A DNA stretch of 64,000 bases. Source: Bovifimicola sp050309585. Lineage in GTDB: Bacteria > Bacillota > Clostridia > Lachnospirales > Lachnospiraceae. The stretch is from NCBI GenBank assembly GCA_050309585.1, contig JBNRML010000147.1, forward strand, positions 1 to 64,000, given 5' to 3'. Below the pieces are notes generated by a model, which did no database searches, was not told the origin of the DNA, and saw only the letters and a list, made by a program, of their open reading frames with translations. The translations under genes were made by a program, and so were the position numbers. Shown one piece after another: positions 9,469 to 20,200 of the stretch; the first letter of the stretch is position 1, and each line of letters begins with the position of its first letter.

Positions 9469-10755
9469 CTACTCAGCACTTTCTTTTTTATTATCATTAA
9501 GTCTGTACCTTAGTTCATCATTATTAATCTTATCCAATAACAACTCAACTAAAACCAGCCAGTTAAGCTGTATGGAATAGAAAAATCCAGCAAACAGCAA
9601 TGCCACCTGAAGTGCCACATACTCATTTCCTTTTTTAAATCCCTTAATCACATTTTTAACCAGTATCTTATAAAACAGAATACTTCCCACCAGACCAAAA
9701 CTGAATATATAGTTGATAAAGTCTGATTCAGGAATCCACATTATTTCAGCATATTGATTAAAAAACTGAATAAATGGTATTCCGGAACAGTTTGCACCAT
9801 ATCCAAACAATAAATGTTTTATATCTATATTTCTCAACAGATACGGTAATGACGTATAATACCGCATATGAGCAAAGGAGCTTGCGTCAATCTGTTCTTC
9901 ATTCAGTATTCCATATAATCTGTCCATAATAGAGCTAAAGGAGCTTACAATTCTGTCATACATATAAATCGCCGCAAAAAAAACGGTAACTGATACAAAC
10001 ATGGTCACAATTACTTTCTTCTTTGTCATATTTATTCTGTTTAATTTTATTTGTCCACCATCGAATATTTTATTTAAGATATTTAATCCAAACCATACTA
10101 CGACATAACATACAATGGCAAATACAGGAGTAATACTTCCTGTCATAAATGCCGCACCCATAAATAACAATTTAACAATCTTGCTTTTTGACATAATTAT
10201 GCCAAACAAAAATACCGGTGCCAAAAATCCGGCTATATAATTTAATCCGTTTATTACCATTACTCCATTTTTATACTGTGTAACAGCAGCCTCAGATGCA
10301 AAAATACCACCACTGAATACTAAATCATTCAAACTTATATGAAGAATATTATACATTCCAAACTGTAAAAAACACCATATAAGCTGAATTATACATGATG
10401 CATAAAGTCCTTTTAAAAAAGGAGCCAGATATCTGTCCATATACTTTGACACATAACAGTAAATAAGAATTGTCATCATCAATAAAATATAATTTTTTAT
10501 TGATCGCCCTACCCAGTTTTCAAGTACCGGTCTTGCAATAATTATTAACTCTGTCATACTTATACTAATTACAAATAAAAGGATTTCCATTCTCGCCAAA
10601 ATAAAGGTCCTGTATTTAATTATAAAATAAATAACACATGCCAATGTCAAATATGTAAAGACAGTCATTCCAAAAATGGTGACCAGCTGGAATGTTGAGA
10701 ATAAGCCTAACATATACATCAAAATATCTTCTATGGTCGATTGCTTTATTACCAT
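9469..10755 (-). CDS. Wzy-like O-antigen/EPS polymerase
   Basis: A 428-residue hydrophobic protein with ten or more transmembrane segments and a larger extracytoplasmic stretch near residues 280-340, as in O-antigen polymerases. Sequence identity to any named Wzy is not visible, and the call rests on topology and position. The reading frame is open to 10827, but that would overlap the GT4 gene. The ATG at 10755 has GGAGG 6 nt upstream and lies 26 bp after the GT4 stop, so it is taken as the start. It would link flipped repeat units outside the membrane. Confidence 0.75.
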   Translation of the reverse strand: MVIKQSTIEDILMYMLGLFSTFQLVTIFGMTVFTYLTLACVIYFIIKYRTFILARMEILLFVISISMTELIIIARPVLENWVGRSIKNYILLMMTILIYCYVSKYMDRYLAPFLKGLYASCIIQLIWCFLQFGMYNILHISLNDLVFSGGIFASEAAVTQYKNGVMVINGLNYIAGFLAPVFLFGIIMSKSKIVKLLFMGAAFMTGSITPVFAIVCYVVVWFGLNILNKIFDGGQIKLNRINMTKKKVIVTMFVSVTVFFAAIYMYDRIVSSFSSIMDRLYGILNEEQIDASSFAHMRYYTSLPYLLRNIDIKHLLFGYGANCSGIPFIQFFNQYAEIMWIPESDFINYIFSFGLVGSILFYKILVKNVIKGFKKGNEYVALQVALLFAGFFYSIQLNWLVLVELLLDKINNDELRYRLNDNKKESAE

Positions 10756-10780
10756 AATATCCTCCGTGTCACAACGACTT

Positions 10781-11866
10781 TTATAATTTTTTATAAAAAG
10801 TAAGATACTCTTTACTGAATGTTTCAATACTAAATTTATCTAAATATGTCTGATATGCGTTTTCACAATATTTATTTAGTACTTCCCTGTTTCTGTACAT
10901 TGTTTCAATCTTTTCCGCAATATCCAACGGATTTTCCGTCTCTGCCAAAAGACCATTATATCCATTTTCAACCACTTCCCTTGTTCCATCAATGTCAGTG
11001 GCAACAACAGCCTTCTTTACTGAAAATGCTTCCATCGGTGTCAATGGAAGTCCCTCATACACAGATGTGAGTACAAGTAAATCACACTGTGAAATTGTAT
11101 TTTTAATATCCTTTCTAAATCCAAGGAAGATAACATTTTTTTCCAGTTTTTTCTCTTTTACCATTCCCTTAATCTCCTCTTTAAGAGGTCCGTCTCCCAC
11201 AATAAAAAAGGTAATCTCACATCCCTTTTTTACCAGGATATCTGCCGCTTCCACGAAATACTTCATTCCCTTTTGTGGATGAAGTCTGGCTGAATTCATT
11301 ACTATGAATTTTCCTTCTTCTCTCGCCCTGGTTATCTCCTTAATTTCCTCATAATAACCATCATAAGCATCAACGGCATTGTTTATTGTGGTAATTCTGT
11401 TTTCATCCTTTATTTCAAAGAAATCCGTAACATTCTTTCTTGCCTTGACGCCGTCTGCAATAATATCCACATTTTTTAATATTCTGTGGGTTGACTTTGC
11501 CTTGTCCGAATAAATAGTGTGATTGTTATACACTATTTTTACTTTTACCGGAATCAGCTTTGCATAAAAAACAGCCATTCTATGATGACAATGAATGACA
11601 TTTATATGATTCTCTTTTACTATTTTTGTAAGTATTCTGACTATTTTCAGCATATCTATCGGATTCTTTGTACTTAAGTCCGGAATATCATAATGCTCTA
11701 TTCCAATTCCTTTCAATCTGTCCACATAGACGCCACCTGTAGATGCAACCTTTATATTTTTGAAGCTATCCCTTGTTGCGTCACATAATTGATATATAAT
11801 CTTCTGCACGCCTCCGAAGCCTAAATTATTTGTTACATGCAATATACTTATTTTAGATAATTTCAT
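10781..11866 (-). CDS. GT4-family glycosyltransferase
   Basis: A 361-residue GT-B fold enzyme. The N-terminus has ILHVTNNLGFGGVQKIIYQL, the C-terminal donor domain has SARLHPQKGMKYFVEAA and the conserved retaining E-x7-E motif in SVYEGLPLTPMEAF near residue 260. It transfers a nucleotide-activated sugar with retention to a lipid-linked acceptor at the cytoplasmic face. The start at 11866 sits 9 nt after AAGGA; an in-frame ATG at 11875 is too close to it. Sugar specificity cannot be read from sequence. Confidence 0.88.
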   Translation of the reverse strand: MKLSKISILHVTNNLGFGGVQKIIYQLCDATRDSFKNIKVASTGGVYVDRLKGIGIEHYDIPDLSTKNPIDMLKIVRILTKIVKENHINVIHCHHRMAVFYAKLIPVKVKIVYNNHTIYSDKAKSTHRILKNVDIIADGVKARKNVTDFFEIKDENRITTINNAVDAYDGYYEEIKEITRAREEGKFIVMNSARLHPQKGMKYFVEAADILVKKGCEITFFIVGDGPLKEEIKGMVKEKKLEKNVIFLGFRKDIKNTISQCDLLVLTSVYEGLPLTPMEAFSVKKAVVATDIDGTREVVENGYNGLLAETENPLDIAEKIETMYRNREVLNKYCENAYQTYLDKFSIETFSKEYLTFYKKL

Positions 11867-11878
11867 TTTTTTCATTCC

Positions 11879-12793
11879 TTATACTATACCGAGTAAAACC
11901 CTTATCTTAAACGATCTCACGGCTTTTTTATTAGTTGAGTCTGTATTTTTGTTATTAATTATCCATATTCTGCTCTTCAGACTCTTTCTGCATCTGGCAA
12001 CATTATACAAATATTCTCTGTCTTCTTTTGATAACCTTATTTCTTTATCCATAATAATTTTTTTTGCCAGATTTGATACCTCATATTTATTTTTCTTTCC
12101 AAACCACCTGTCAATGGTGGACTTAACAGATTTAATAAAGCTTTTTCCCTCTTTGGCCACCACATTATTTTCATGAACACGATAGCTGAAGCATGGACAT
12201 TCTTCATACAAAACCTTTCCCTCTGCCAAAGCATATAGCATAATGATTATATCGTGCATCAATATGTTTTTGTCATTGATTTTCAGTACCCTGTTCCTTA
12301 ATGAAGAATTAAAGACCATTGCACATCCCTGCATACTTCCACACACAATCTGTGATGGAATGAAAAGATTCGGCTTTACCTTATGTTTTTTTTCATCCAT
12401 AACGTTGCCTTCGCTATTTATTATCCTGCAATTTGAACACCAAAGCACTTCTTCTTTTGTGTCTCCAATGGCTTTAACGGCCTTTTGCAGCTTATCTGCA
12501 TCCCAAAAATCGTCCTGGTCCGAAAAGGCATAATAATCAGCCTCCGGAACCTCCTTTAAAAGTTTCCAGAAGCTTCTTGCCGCTCCCAGATTATTATCAT
12601 CCTTAATGTATTTAATATCTATTTTATCTTCCCAGGAACTTAATATATCAAGAGTTGAATCTTTGCTCTTATCATCCCTTACATATAGATTAACATCACA
12701 ATCTGTTTTTTGTCCAAATATACTCTCTAACTGTTTCTCAATATATTTTTCCCCATTGTAGGTAGACATCATAATAACAATTTTTTTATTCAT
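11879..12793 (-). CDS. GT2-family glycosyltransferase
   Basis: A 304-residue GT-A enzyme beginning with IVIMMSTYNGEKYIEKQL and holding the metal-binding DxD-type region FSDQDDFWDADKL near residue 93. It resembles rhamnosyl-type transferases that use dTDP- or UDP-sugars. I chose ATG 12793, which follows the epimerase stop by one base; ATG 12805 would overlap that gene by 11 nt, and neither start has a strong Shine-Dalgarno. It is part of the same operon. Confidence 0.85.
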   Translation of the reverse strand: MNKKIVIMMSTYNGEKYIEKQLESIFGQKTDCDVNLYVRDDKSKDSTLDILSSWEDKIDIKYIKDDNNLGAARSFWKLLKEVPEADYYAFSDQDDFWDADKLQKAVKAIGDTKEEVLWCSNCRIINSEGNVMDEKKHKVKPNLFIPSQIVCGSMQGCAMVFNSSLRNRVLKINDKNILMHDIIIMLYALAEGKVLYEECPCFSYRVHENNVVAKEGKSFIKSVKSTIDRWFGKKNKYEVSNLAKKIIMDKEIRLSKEDREYLYNVARCRKSLKSRIWIINNKNTDSTNKKAVRSFKIRVLLGIV

Positions 12794-12794
12794 A

Positions 12795-13733
12795 TCAAAT
12801 TCCATATTCTCTTATCATAAAATCAGCAGTCTTTTTTATTCCATCCTGCAAGGAGACAGGATTCAATTTACCATATGTTTTTTCATATCTATCAATATCC
12901 AGATAATTCACAGGTACATCCACCTGTCTTCCATCTTTATATACAACATTCACTTCAACCCCAAGAGCTAGCCTTATCTCCTCTAGCAGTTTATTAATAC
13001 TCGTTCCATATCCACACCCTACATTGAAAAGCTTCTGTTCACTCTCTCCCTCAGCAACGGTTTTTATTGCTTTTATGGCGTCATCTATGTATATGTAATC
13101 TCTAACTACCGAGCCATCACCATATACCAGTATTTCCTCTTTTTTCAACGCCTTATATGTAAAGGTTGTAACTGCCCCCAACATTCCATTTGGTCTTTGG
13201 TAAGGTCCATATGGATTCGCCAGTCTGATGACTCTATAATCAAGTCCATACATATAATTGTACAAATACAGCATTTTTTCAATTGCAAGCTTTTGAACTC
13301 CATAAGAAGTTATTGGATGTGTAGGTGTATCTTCCTTAAGAGGACACACTCCCTCTCTTCCATACACCGTTCCTCCGGATGAAATAAAGACAATCTTTTT
13401 AACCCCGCACTTTACACATTGCTCTAAAAGATTAACAGTAAATCCAATATTTTCTTCCATCTCATACTGTATCTGTCTGTTTGATGTTGTTGGGATTGTT
13501 GTACTTACCAGATGATAAACAATTTCCTGATTTTCCAGAATATTTTCAAAATCTGCATTCTTATCAAATTTTTCAATAGATACAGAAACATTATCCATGT
13601 TTATCAGACTGTTATTTGAAAAGTATTCTCTCTTTTCATCCACAAGAGTTATTTTATTTTCTTTATTTTTTACAAGACTAAGTGCCAGATTTGTTCCAAT
13701 AAATCCGGCAGCTCCTAATATCAATATGTTCAT
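12795..13733 (-). CDS. NAD-dependent sugar epimerase/dehydratase (GalE-like)
   Basis: A 312-residue extended SDR acting on a nucleotide sugar. The NAD motif GAAGFIG is at residues 7-13, the active site has SSGGTVYG and YGVQK (Y, K), and the family signature RLANPYGPYQRP follows. Likely reactions are 4-epimerisation or 4,6-dehydration of UDP- or dTDP-hexose to supply a sugar of the polymer. It starts 9 nt after GGAG. The exact reaction is open. Confidence 0.85.
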   Translation of the reverse strand: MNILILGAAGFIGTNLALSLVKNKENKITLVDEKREYFSNNSLINMDNVSVSIEKFDKNADFENILENQEIVYHLVSTTIPTTSNRQIQYEMEENIGFTVNLLEQCVKCGVKKIVFISSGGTVYGREGVCPLKEDTPTHPITSYGVQKLAIEKMLYLYNYMYGLDYRVIRLANPYGPYQRPNGMLGAVTTFTYKALKKEEILVYGDGSVVRDYIYIDDAIKAIKTVAEGESEQKLFNVGCGYGTSINKLLEEIRLALGVEVNVVYKDGRQVDVPVNYLDIDRYEKTYGKLNPVSLQDGIKKTADFMIREYGI

Positions 13734-13758
13734 ATTTACTCCAAATTTTTATAACTTC

Positions 13759-14238
13759 TTACAGCCCGTCAATATACTCTGAAATATTGCGGATATACTT
13801 TTCTGTATTTGAAGCATACTTATTAAATTCTTTGTTTTTTATCTCTTTAATTGCATTTTCCAGTTCTTCACAATCACCAAGACCCATAATTAGATTTTGT
13901 TCCTTAAACTGTTCAATAATCTGCCTCTGATGGTTGTCCACATGTTCTTTATATTTTGAAAGCCTTGGAACAGCTATTACCTTCTTGCCTTTTTTTATTG
14001 AACTAACTATTACACCTGTTCCTCCATGGGTGATAACAATATCAGCTTCATCAACGTATTCGCCAAATTCATCCCTGTCCACAAACTGTTTATAACTGTA
14101 ATTCTTTGGAACATAATTGCTGCACCCTGTCTGTGCAAACACTTTCTCCTCAATGACGTTTACATCTATTAATCTGTCTATTTCTTCCAATAATCTGTCA
14201 AATTGAAATTTTTGTGAACCCACTGTAACAAAAATCAC
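13759..14238 (-). CDS. Alg13/PssE-like glycosyltransferase subunit
   Basis: A 159-residue protein matching the UDP-sugar-binding half of a GT28-like enzyme: MIFVTVGSQKFQFDRLL at the N-terminus and THGGTGVIVSSIKKGK near residue 70. In streptococcal and rhizobial systems this half (Cps14G/PssE/Alg13) needs a membrane-anchoring partner, here the gene directly upstream at 14257-14724. Together they usually add the second sugar onto the lipid-linked first sugar. GTG start after AGGTAAGG. Confidence 0.87.
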   Translation of the reverse strand: MIFVTVGSQKFQFDRLLEEIDRLIDVNVIEEKVFAQTGCSNYVPKNYSYKQFVDRDEFGEYVDEADIVITHGGTGVIVSSIKKGKKVIAVPRLSKYKEHVDNHQRQIIEQFKEQNLIMGLGDCEELENAIKEIKNKEFNKYASNTEKYIRNISEYIDGL

Positions 14239-14256
14239 TTTACCTTACCTCTTTCA

Positions 14257-14724
14257 CTAATAGATTCCGCCTAAATAAATTGCCTTAGGATAAATCTCCA
14301 TCATCGGCTTCCATTGCACATAAAATCTGTCTGCAAATTTATATAAAAGTTTCCCACTAAGTGTCGCAGAATTTACTTTTGCAAAAGACTCTATATATAT
14401 CAGTTTTTTCCCTGCCATCTTTACAATAAGACACATTGGTATCATAGCCAGAACGCCTGTACAAATTACCACATCAGGCTTTTCCTTTAAAAATATATTT
14501 ATTGACCGTATGGTATTCACAATCATCTTCGGAAAAAAGGAAATCTCTCTTCTGTTCACCTGCAACATGTAATAATTTTTCTTTCCTTTTACTCTTGAAT
14601 TATATAGGGTTTTTTCAGTAACTATGAAACTATCATATTTATCCATTAAGGGTTTTAACATCTGCAACTGTTCAAAATGCCCTCCGGATGATGCTGCAAA
14701 ACACACTTTTTTATTATTTTTCAT
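14257..14724 (-). CDS. Alg14/PssD-like glycosyltransferase subunit
   Basis: A 155-residue partner of the Alg13-like subunit. It carries CFAASSGGHFEQLQML at the N-terminus and VICTGVLAMIPMC near the middle, both hallmarks of Alg14/PssD proteins that anchor the complex at the membrane. The start is uncertain: ATG 14724 gives the usual family N-terminus, and an in-frame ATG at 14748 adds eight residues; neither has a clear Shine-Dalgarno. It lies 18 bp before its partner in the operon. Confidence 0.85.
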   Translation of the reverse strand: MKNNKKVCFAASSGGHFEQLQMLKPLMDKYDSFIVTEKTLYNSRVKGKKNYYMLQVNRREISFFPKMIVNTIRSINIFLKEKPDVVICTGVLAMIPMCLIVKMAGKKLIYIESFAKVNSATLSGKLLYKFADRFYVQWKPMMEIYPKAIYLGGIY

Positions 14725-14798
14725 ATCATTGCCACTCTTTCCTACCATCTACTCAATTAAGCCCTACTTGAGCAATATTATATACTATGTTTTATATC

Positions 14799-15911
14799 TT
14801 AGCAAGATTTTTTATAATATGTTTCAAGTCTATTGTATATGTAAGCAGCAAGAACTGTCATTGCAAAACAAATAACAAGGGACATTACATTCTTTAACGG
14901 ACCTAATTTATGCTGTATCGGCAATTTTGAATACACCTTAATTACAAGCTGATGTATAAGATATAGTTCGAATGAAATATTCCCAAGAAATACTAACACT
15001 TTATTTTGAAATGCTCTTGTAAATAAACCCATTCCAAGACTATACACCACTATCAATATTACATTTGGAATAATCCACCATACAACCCTTGATGTCCAGT
15101 CAGGCACAGGTTTTGTATACAACACTCCTACCCATATTCCGAAGCAAGCTATTTCAAGAAATGTGGCAATAATATGCACTCTGTTTTTATTATCACTGTC
15201 ATTATTCATCTTCATACATACAATTCCATACCCCAGCACTATTCCAATGAGGTATTCCCATATTCTTGATAATGGCATTATATACGCCCAGAATTCCATA
15301 TTTGTATTTCTGACACCATAGCTGTATAAAACAATAACTGCATAAAGCCCAAAGGCTGAAATAACAAGTTTCCACATATTTGGCCTGTATTTATTTAATA
15401 ATGCCATAAGCGGAATATTTATCAGATACAAAAACATAAGCGAAGACAAAAACCATCCCAGCGAATTGTATGAAAAATATCCTTTATTTGCCGGAAACCA
15501 TGATTGTACCAAAAACAAATTTTTAAGAAGTTGCGTCCCCGGGGTCAACATCCCCTTAAAATCTCCCCTTAAAAGACAAGCGGGAAGTTCAGAAAAAACA
15601 GCGGCAAACAGAGTAGTCAACAAGTACAGTGGATACAGCTTTAATATTTTCTTTTTCATGTATTTTCCCATTTCACCGGCACTGACCTTTATTTTCTTTC
15701 CATAACAGGAATATCCCACAACAAAACCACTTAATATAAAGAAAAAACTAACTGCCATGGCACCCCCATTCCCTCTTGGAAAAAATCTATTGCACCAGAC
15801 ATCTCCGTGCCACAGAAAAATAAGCATAAATGCAAAAAACCTAAGTGTCTGCAGCTGTCCAAGTCTGGAGTTCTTTTTCATATTTACGGAATTATTTACA
15901 GATTTATTCAC
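14799..15911 (-). CDS. Acyltransferase-3 family membrane O-acyltransferase
   Basis: A 370-residue membrane protein with about ten transmembrane segments and the family opening LGQLQTLRFFAFMLIFLWHG, including the conserved histidine. Such proteins acetylate (or acylate) exported glycans. The likely start is GTG 15911, 6 nt after AAGGAG; an open TTG codon at 15932 lies upstream of that site. It is the first gene of the polysaccharide operon, just after the terminator of amylase B. Confidence 0.85.
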   Translation of the reverse strand: MNKSVNNSVNMKKNSRLGQLQTLRFFAFMLIFLWHGDVWCNRFFPRGNGGAMAVSFFFILSGFVVGYSCYGKKIKVSAGEMGKYMKKKILKLYPLYLLTTLFAAVFSELPACLLRGDFKGMLTPGTQLLKNLFLVQSWFPANKGYFSYNSLGWFLSSLMFLYLINIPLMALLNKYRPNMWKLVISAFGLYAVIVLYSYGVRNTNMEFWAYIMPLSRIWEYLIGIVLGYGIVCMKMNNDSDNKNRVHIIATFLEIACFGIWVGVLYTKPVPDWTSRVVWWIIPNVILIVVYSLGMGLFTRAFQNKVLVFLGNISFELYLIHQLVIKVYSKLPIQHKLGPLKNVMSLVICFAMTVLAAYIYNRLETYYKKSC

Positions 15912-15956
15912 AATTATCTCCTTTGATTTCAATCTTCCTAAATTTTTACTAGATTA

Positions 15957-15985
15957 GTTATACCCAATAACACAAAAAAAAGCAA
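15957..15985 (-). promoter_or_regulatory. Possible promoter of the polysaccharide operon
   Basis: TATAAC (-10, 15957-15962) and TTGCTT (-35, 15980-15985) are separated by 17 bp. The -35 lies inside the amylase B terminator stem, so termination and initiation would be overlaid. The -35 is poor; read-through from amylase B is an alternative way to express the operon. Confidence 0.3.
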
Positions 15986-16013
15986 CTCCGATTTTTAAAT
16001 CAAAGTTGCTTTT
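15973..16013 (-). terminator. Intrinsic terminator of amylase B
   Basis: The stem AAAAGCAACTTTGATTT/AAATCGGAGTTGCTTTT, closed by a 2-4-nt loop, is followed on the minus strand by a run of eight T. It lies 26 bp after the stop of amylase B. Confidence 0.85.
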
Positions 16014-16038
16014 ACTTTCATTCTCTTTATACAGCTAA

Positions 16039-17226
16039 TTAATTAACAATAACTGTCACTGTATTTGTTGCCACAATTTTTCCTGTGCTGTCCTTTACAT
16101 TTACTGTGAAGATTTTTGTTCCTGCACTTGTAAGTGGACCTGTATAACTTGTGGCACTGCTATAGTTTTTAAGTACCATATTTGTTCCTGCCACTGATGT
16201 CTTCATCAAGTACTGATATGTGTAGCTTCCTGAGCCTCCTGATACAGTTGGAACTAATGTAACTGAACCACCCTTTGTAAGATTAATTGTTCCTGACTTT
16301 CCATTTACCTTAAGGGTTGCACTAAGTGCTGTACCAGCTGAAACTACTACTGTTACTGAGTTTGTCGCAACGATTGTTCCTGTGCTGTCCTTTACATTTA
16401 CTGTGAAGATTTTTGTTCCTGCACTTGTAAGTGGACCTGTATAACTTGTGGCACTGCTGTAATTCTTGAGCACCATATTCGAACCTGTCGTTGATGTCTT
16501 CATTAAATACTGGTATGTGTATGAACCTGAGCCTCCTGTTGCTGTTGGTACAAGTGTTACCGAACCACCCTTTGTAAGATTGATTGTTCCTGTAGAACCA
16601 TTCACCTTAAGGGTTGCACTTAATGCTGTACCTGCTGATACGACTACTGTTACTGAATTTCTTGCTACCACTGTTCCTGTGCTGTCCTTCACATTTACTG
16701 TAAAGATTTTTGTTCCTGTACTTGTAAGTGGACCTGTATAACTTGTTGCACTGCTGTAATTTTTGAGCACAATATTCGAGCCTGTCACTGATGTCTTCAT
16801 TAAGTACTGGTATGTGTAGCTGCCTGAACCTCCTGTTGCTGTTGGTACAAGTTTTACTGAACCACCCTTTGTAAGATTGATTGTTCCTGACTGTCCATTC
16901 ACCTTAAGTGTAGCGCTAAGAGCTGTATCTGATGACACGACTACTGTCACTGTATTTGTTGCAACGATTGTTCCTTCGCTGTCCTTTACATTTACTGTAA
17001 AAATCTTTGTTCCAGTGGTTGTAAGCGGACCTGTATAACTTGTCGCACTACTGTAATTCTTAAGTACCATATTCGAACCTGTCACTGATGTCTTCATTAA
17101 GTACTGATATGTATATGTACCTGAACCACCTGTTGCTGTTGGCACAAGTGTTACTGAGCCGCCTTTAGTTAGGCTTATTGTTCCTGTACTTCCATTTACC
17201 TTAAGAGTTGCACTAAGCGCATCTGT
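16039..17226 (-). repeat. Four tandem ~297-bp Ig-like repeats of amylase B
   Basis: Four consecutive units open with LSATLKVNG and run about 99 codons each. They differ by only a few codons from each other and from the units of amylase A; the two units of amylase C are more diverged. The protein ends at the last repeat residue without a sorting signal. Confidence 0.88.
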
Positions 17227-20200
17227 GCTTCCTTTTTCAACTGTATAGTATTTTGCACTTGTTGCTGAATTTCCATTCGCATCTGTAACAACACACTTAA
17301 TAAGGTATGTTCCAGCTGCAGAAGGTGTCCATGTTGTTGATGTGGCACCTGTGCCTGTCTTTGTGGCAACTAATGTATTATTTACATAATACTTGTATGT
17401 GTATGTACCAGAGCCATTTGATGCAACACCTCCCAATGTAAGTGTTGTTCCAGAAATCTGTGGAGCTGACTTGTTTGCACCGAAGTTAAGTTCCACATCT
17501 TCTACAGGTGGTGTATCTCCCCCGCCTATTGTAGCAAATTTAGCTGAAATTTCATCCTCGTCACTCTTCTCAAGACTGTTAAATTCCTGTGAACTTGTAT
17601 CCGCCTGGTCTGCATTGTCATTCATGGCCAAATCATATGGCAGACAATCCATACCTGATTTACCCATTGTTGCAACTACCATAACACCTAATCCATTGTT
17701 TGCCACCTTTGAAGCAGTTGTTCCAAGTGTTGCAAGTGGTATGGACATTTCATAATGGAAGTCCATTGTTGATGTCTTATGATTCTTTGCATTAAAGTCA
17801 ATGTATGTGGCACCTGTTGTCATATCTCCAGGAACACGTCCGTTATATGTACCATATGCTCCGTTAATACCCATAACCTTGCTGCTAAGAATTCCTAATC
17901 CATATTTAAATGTTACTCCTGCTGTTTTTGAATTGTATTCTTCAACAACATCCAAGCCTTTGCTGTCACCACCATATACGAATGGTCCGTTTGCACCATT
18001 TGTTGAAATGGCAACAATCTTATTTACATTACCTGTGAATGAAATACCTGAATCCCAGAGAGTTGCACCTGCTGCTGTCTTACAATTGCTGCCAATCCTT
18101 GTCGCACTGTCATTTGTATCAATGGCAATGAAGAAAGGCAAATTCATATTTGTATAAAGTACTCCCTGTGAAAGAGGAAAGTCATCATTAGGAGCAACTA
18201 TATCCTGAACATTTGTCATTTCCCACATGAGATATAAGTTTGTATCATCATAGCATCCATACAATGTATACATATCAATAGGTACTTCGTACATTGAATT
18301 TTGACGATATACACGTGGGTCATCATTTGCTGCACCCTGTGCAATTATCATTGAACTATCCCAGTCCGAAATACTTCCATCCACTGTTATAGTCTTTTTA
18401 ATACCTGCTCCATTTGGATTTGTAGAATACTGTGAATCAAGTTTCGCTGTACTAGCTGTGGCAGTAGCCAAAGAAACACTTGATACTGTATTTTCCTCAT
18501 TTACGGTTCCGTTAAACACTTTATTGTAAGTAAATGTTTCTGTTACAGTCTTACCTGCTGAATTTGTAGCTGTTGCCTTTACTGTTACAGTTGAATCTGC
18601 AATCTTACCCTGTCCAATAACCACATCTGCTGAACCTGTAAATGTCTTAACAGGACCATCATCAACGGAATATGTACCTGATACTGCATTACTTAATGTA
18701 AGCTTTATTGTCTGTGTCTCTGTCTTAAATGATGAACCTGTAGCCAGAGAAGAAGTTACTGTAGGTTCAGTACTTATATTTTTAGAATATACATATGTTA
18801 CTGTGATAGTAGAAGATGTATATTTTCCCGCTGCATTTGAAGGGGTTGTCTTTAAAGTATAACCACTGATTGTCTTAGCAGTTGTTGTATAAGAATCTCC
18901 CACATTACCTGTAAGTGTGAGTGAATCTAATACTGTTCCTGCTTCGTCTGTGTACTTAACATTAACTGTACCCTTTGTTACCACATTGTATGCTGACCAT
19001 GTACCATCTTTATAAAGCATAGATGAAGATGTGAATTCAAGTCCAGGCTTCTGTGCTCCAGGATACTGGTTTGTACCATCTGTAAAAATAATCTTAGGAC
19101 TCTCCATTGTGTCAGGGAGCTCATATTTATAATATCCTGATGCAGAATCAAGTGTCATAGTCACACCAGGCCATACACCATTATTAATAACTGTTGTACC
19201 TGAATCATCATATGCGTAACAGTATACTGTTGAACCCCATCCTGATGGCTTAGATAAATATGCCACATATGACTGCTGCTCTGTCTTTGTAAATGTGTAT
19301 GTTTTTGTTGTTGTCTTACTTCCATCAGTTGCCGTAAGTGTAACTGTCACACTTTCGCCATAGCTCATACCACTACCAATAGTGATTGTCTTTGTTCCTG
19401 TATATGTCTGTGCTGCTGCACTGCCAATCTTATATGTACCACTAGTAGCATTGCTTAATCCTATTGTAAGTGTAAGTGTATCTTCTGAGAAATTTCCGCC
19501 CTCTTTTGAAATAGTTGGCATTGGTTCCTTAACTGCGTTGTATACAACAGCTACACCTGTGCTTCCAATGTTACCTGAAATCTTTCCACCTGATACTGTA
19601 AATGTTGAATTACTAACCTGGTCTGTATATGTTCCATCTGCCAATAAGTGTGTAGTTGCACCACTAACTGACTTAGAACCACCATTGATGTTTACAAGTA
19701 CAACACCGCCGTTAGCTGTCTTAGAACCTCTTTCAACCATAACAACTGAGTTGTCATATGATGACATATACTCAGATGTTGCATTAAAGTAATTGTGGAA
19801 CTTATTAACTGCCACTACGTGTTTATCTTTCCATGCTGTATTTGTACTCTTTGTACCCATCTTGGCACTTGTGCTGCCCGGACGAACATAATAAAGAACC
19901 GCAAAATCTCTCGCAGCCTGAACACACCAAGACTTATTGATTGTATCCTGTGAAAGCCTTGTAGAAGGACCTGTAAAATTGTCGTTAGCATATGTATCAT
20001 GAGATTCAGCCCAAAGAACGATGTTGTCACCTAGTTCTCCACTATATGTTAATGTAGAATTAGCTGCTGCACCTATATTTTTATTATTAATTCCCCATGA
20101 TGTGGAATTACCGGCTCTGTTATCTGTTACTGCAATATATTTCGTATAGTTTGAAATACTTGTTGCACTGTCATCAAGGATTTCACCATAAAGATATACA

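Noticed and set aside
16466..19792. Several long plus-strand open frames inside amylase B (also at 657-2423 opposite amylase A)
   Set aside because: They are antisense shadows of the repeat-rich amylase genes; they have no Shine-Dalgarno, and their proline/valine/threonine-rich products follow from the complementary repeats.
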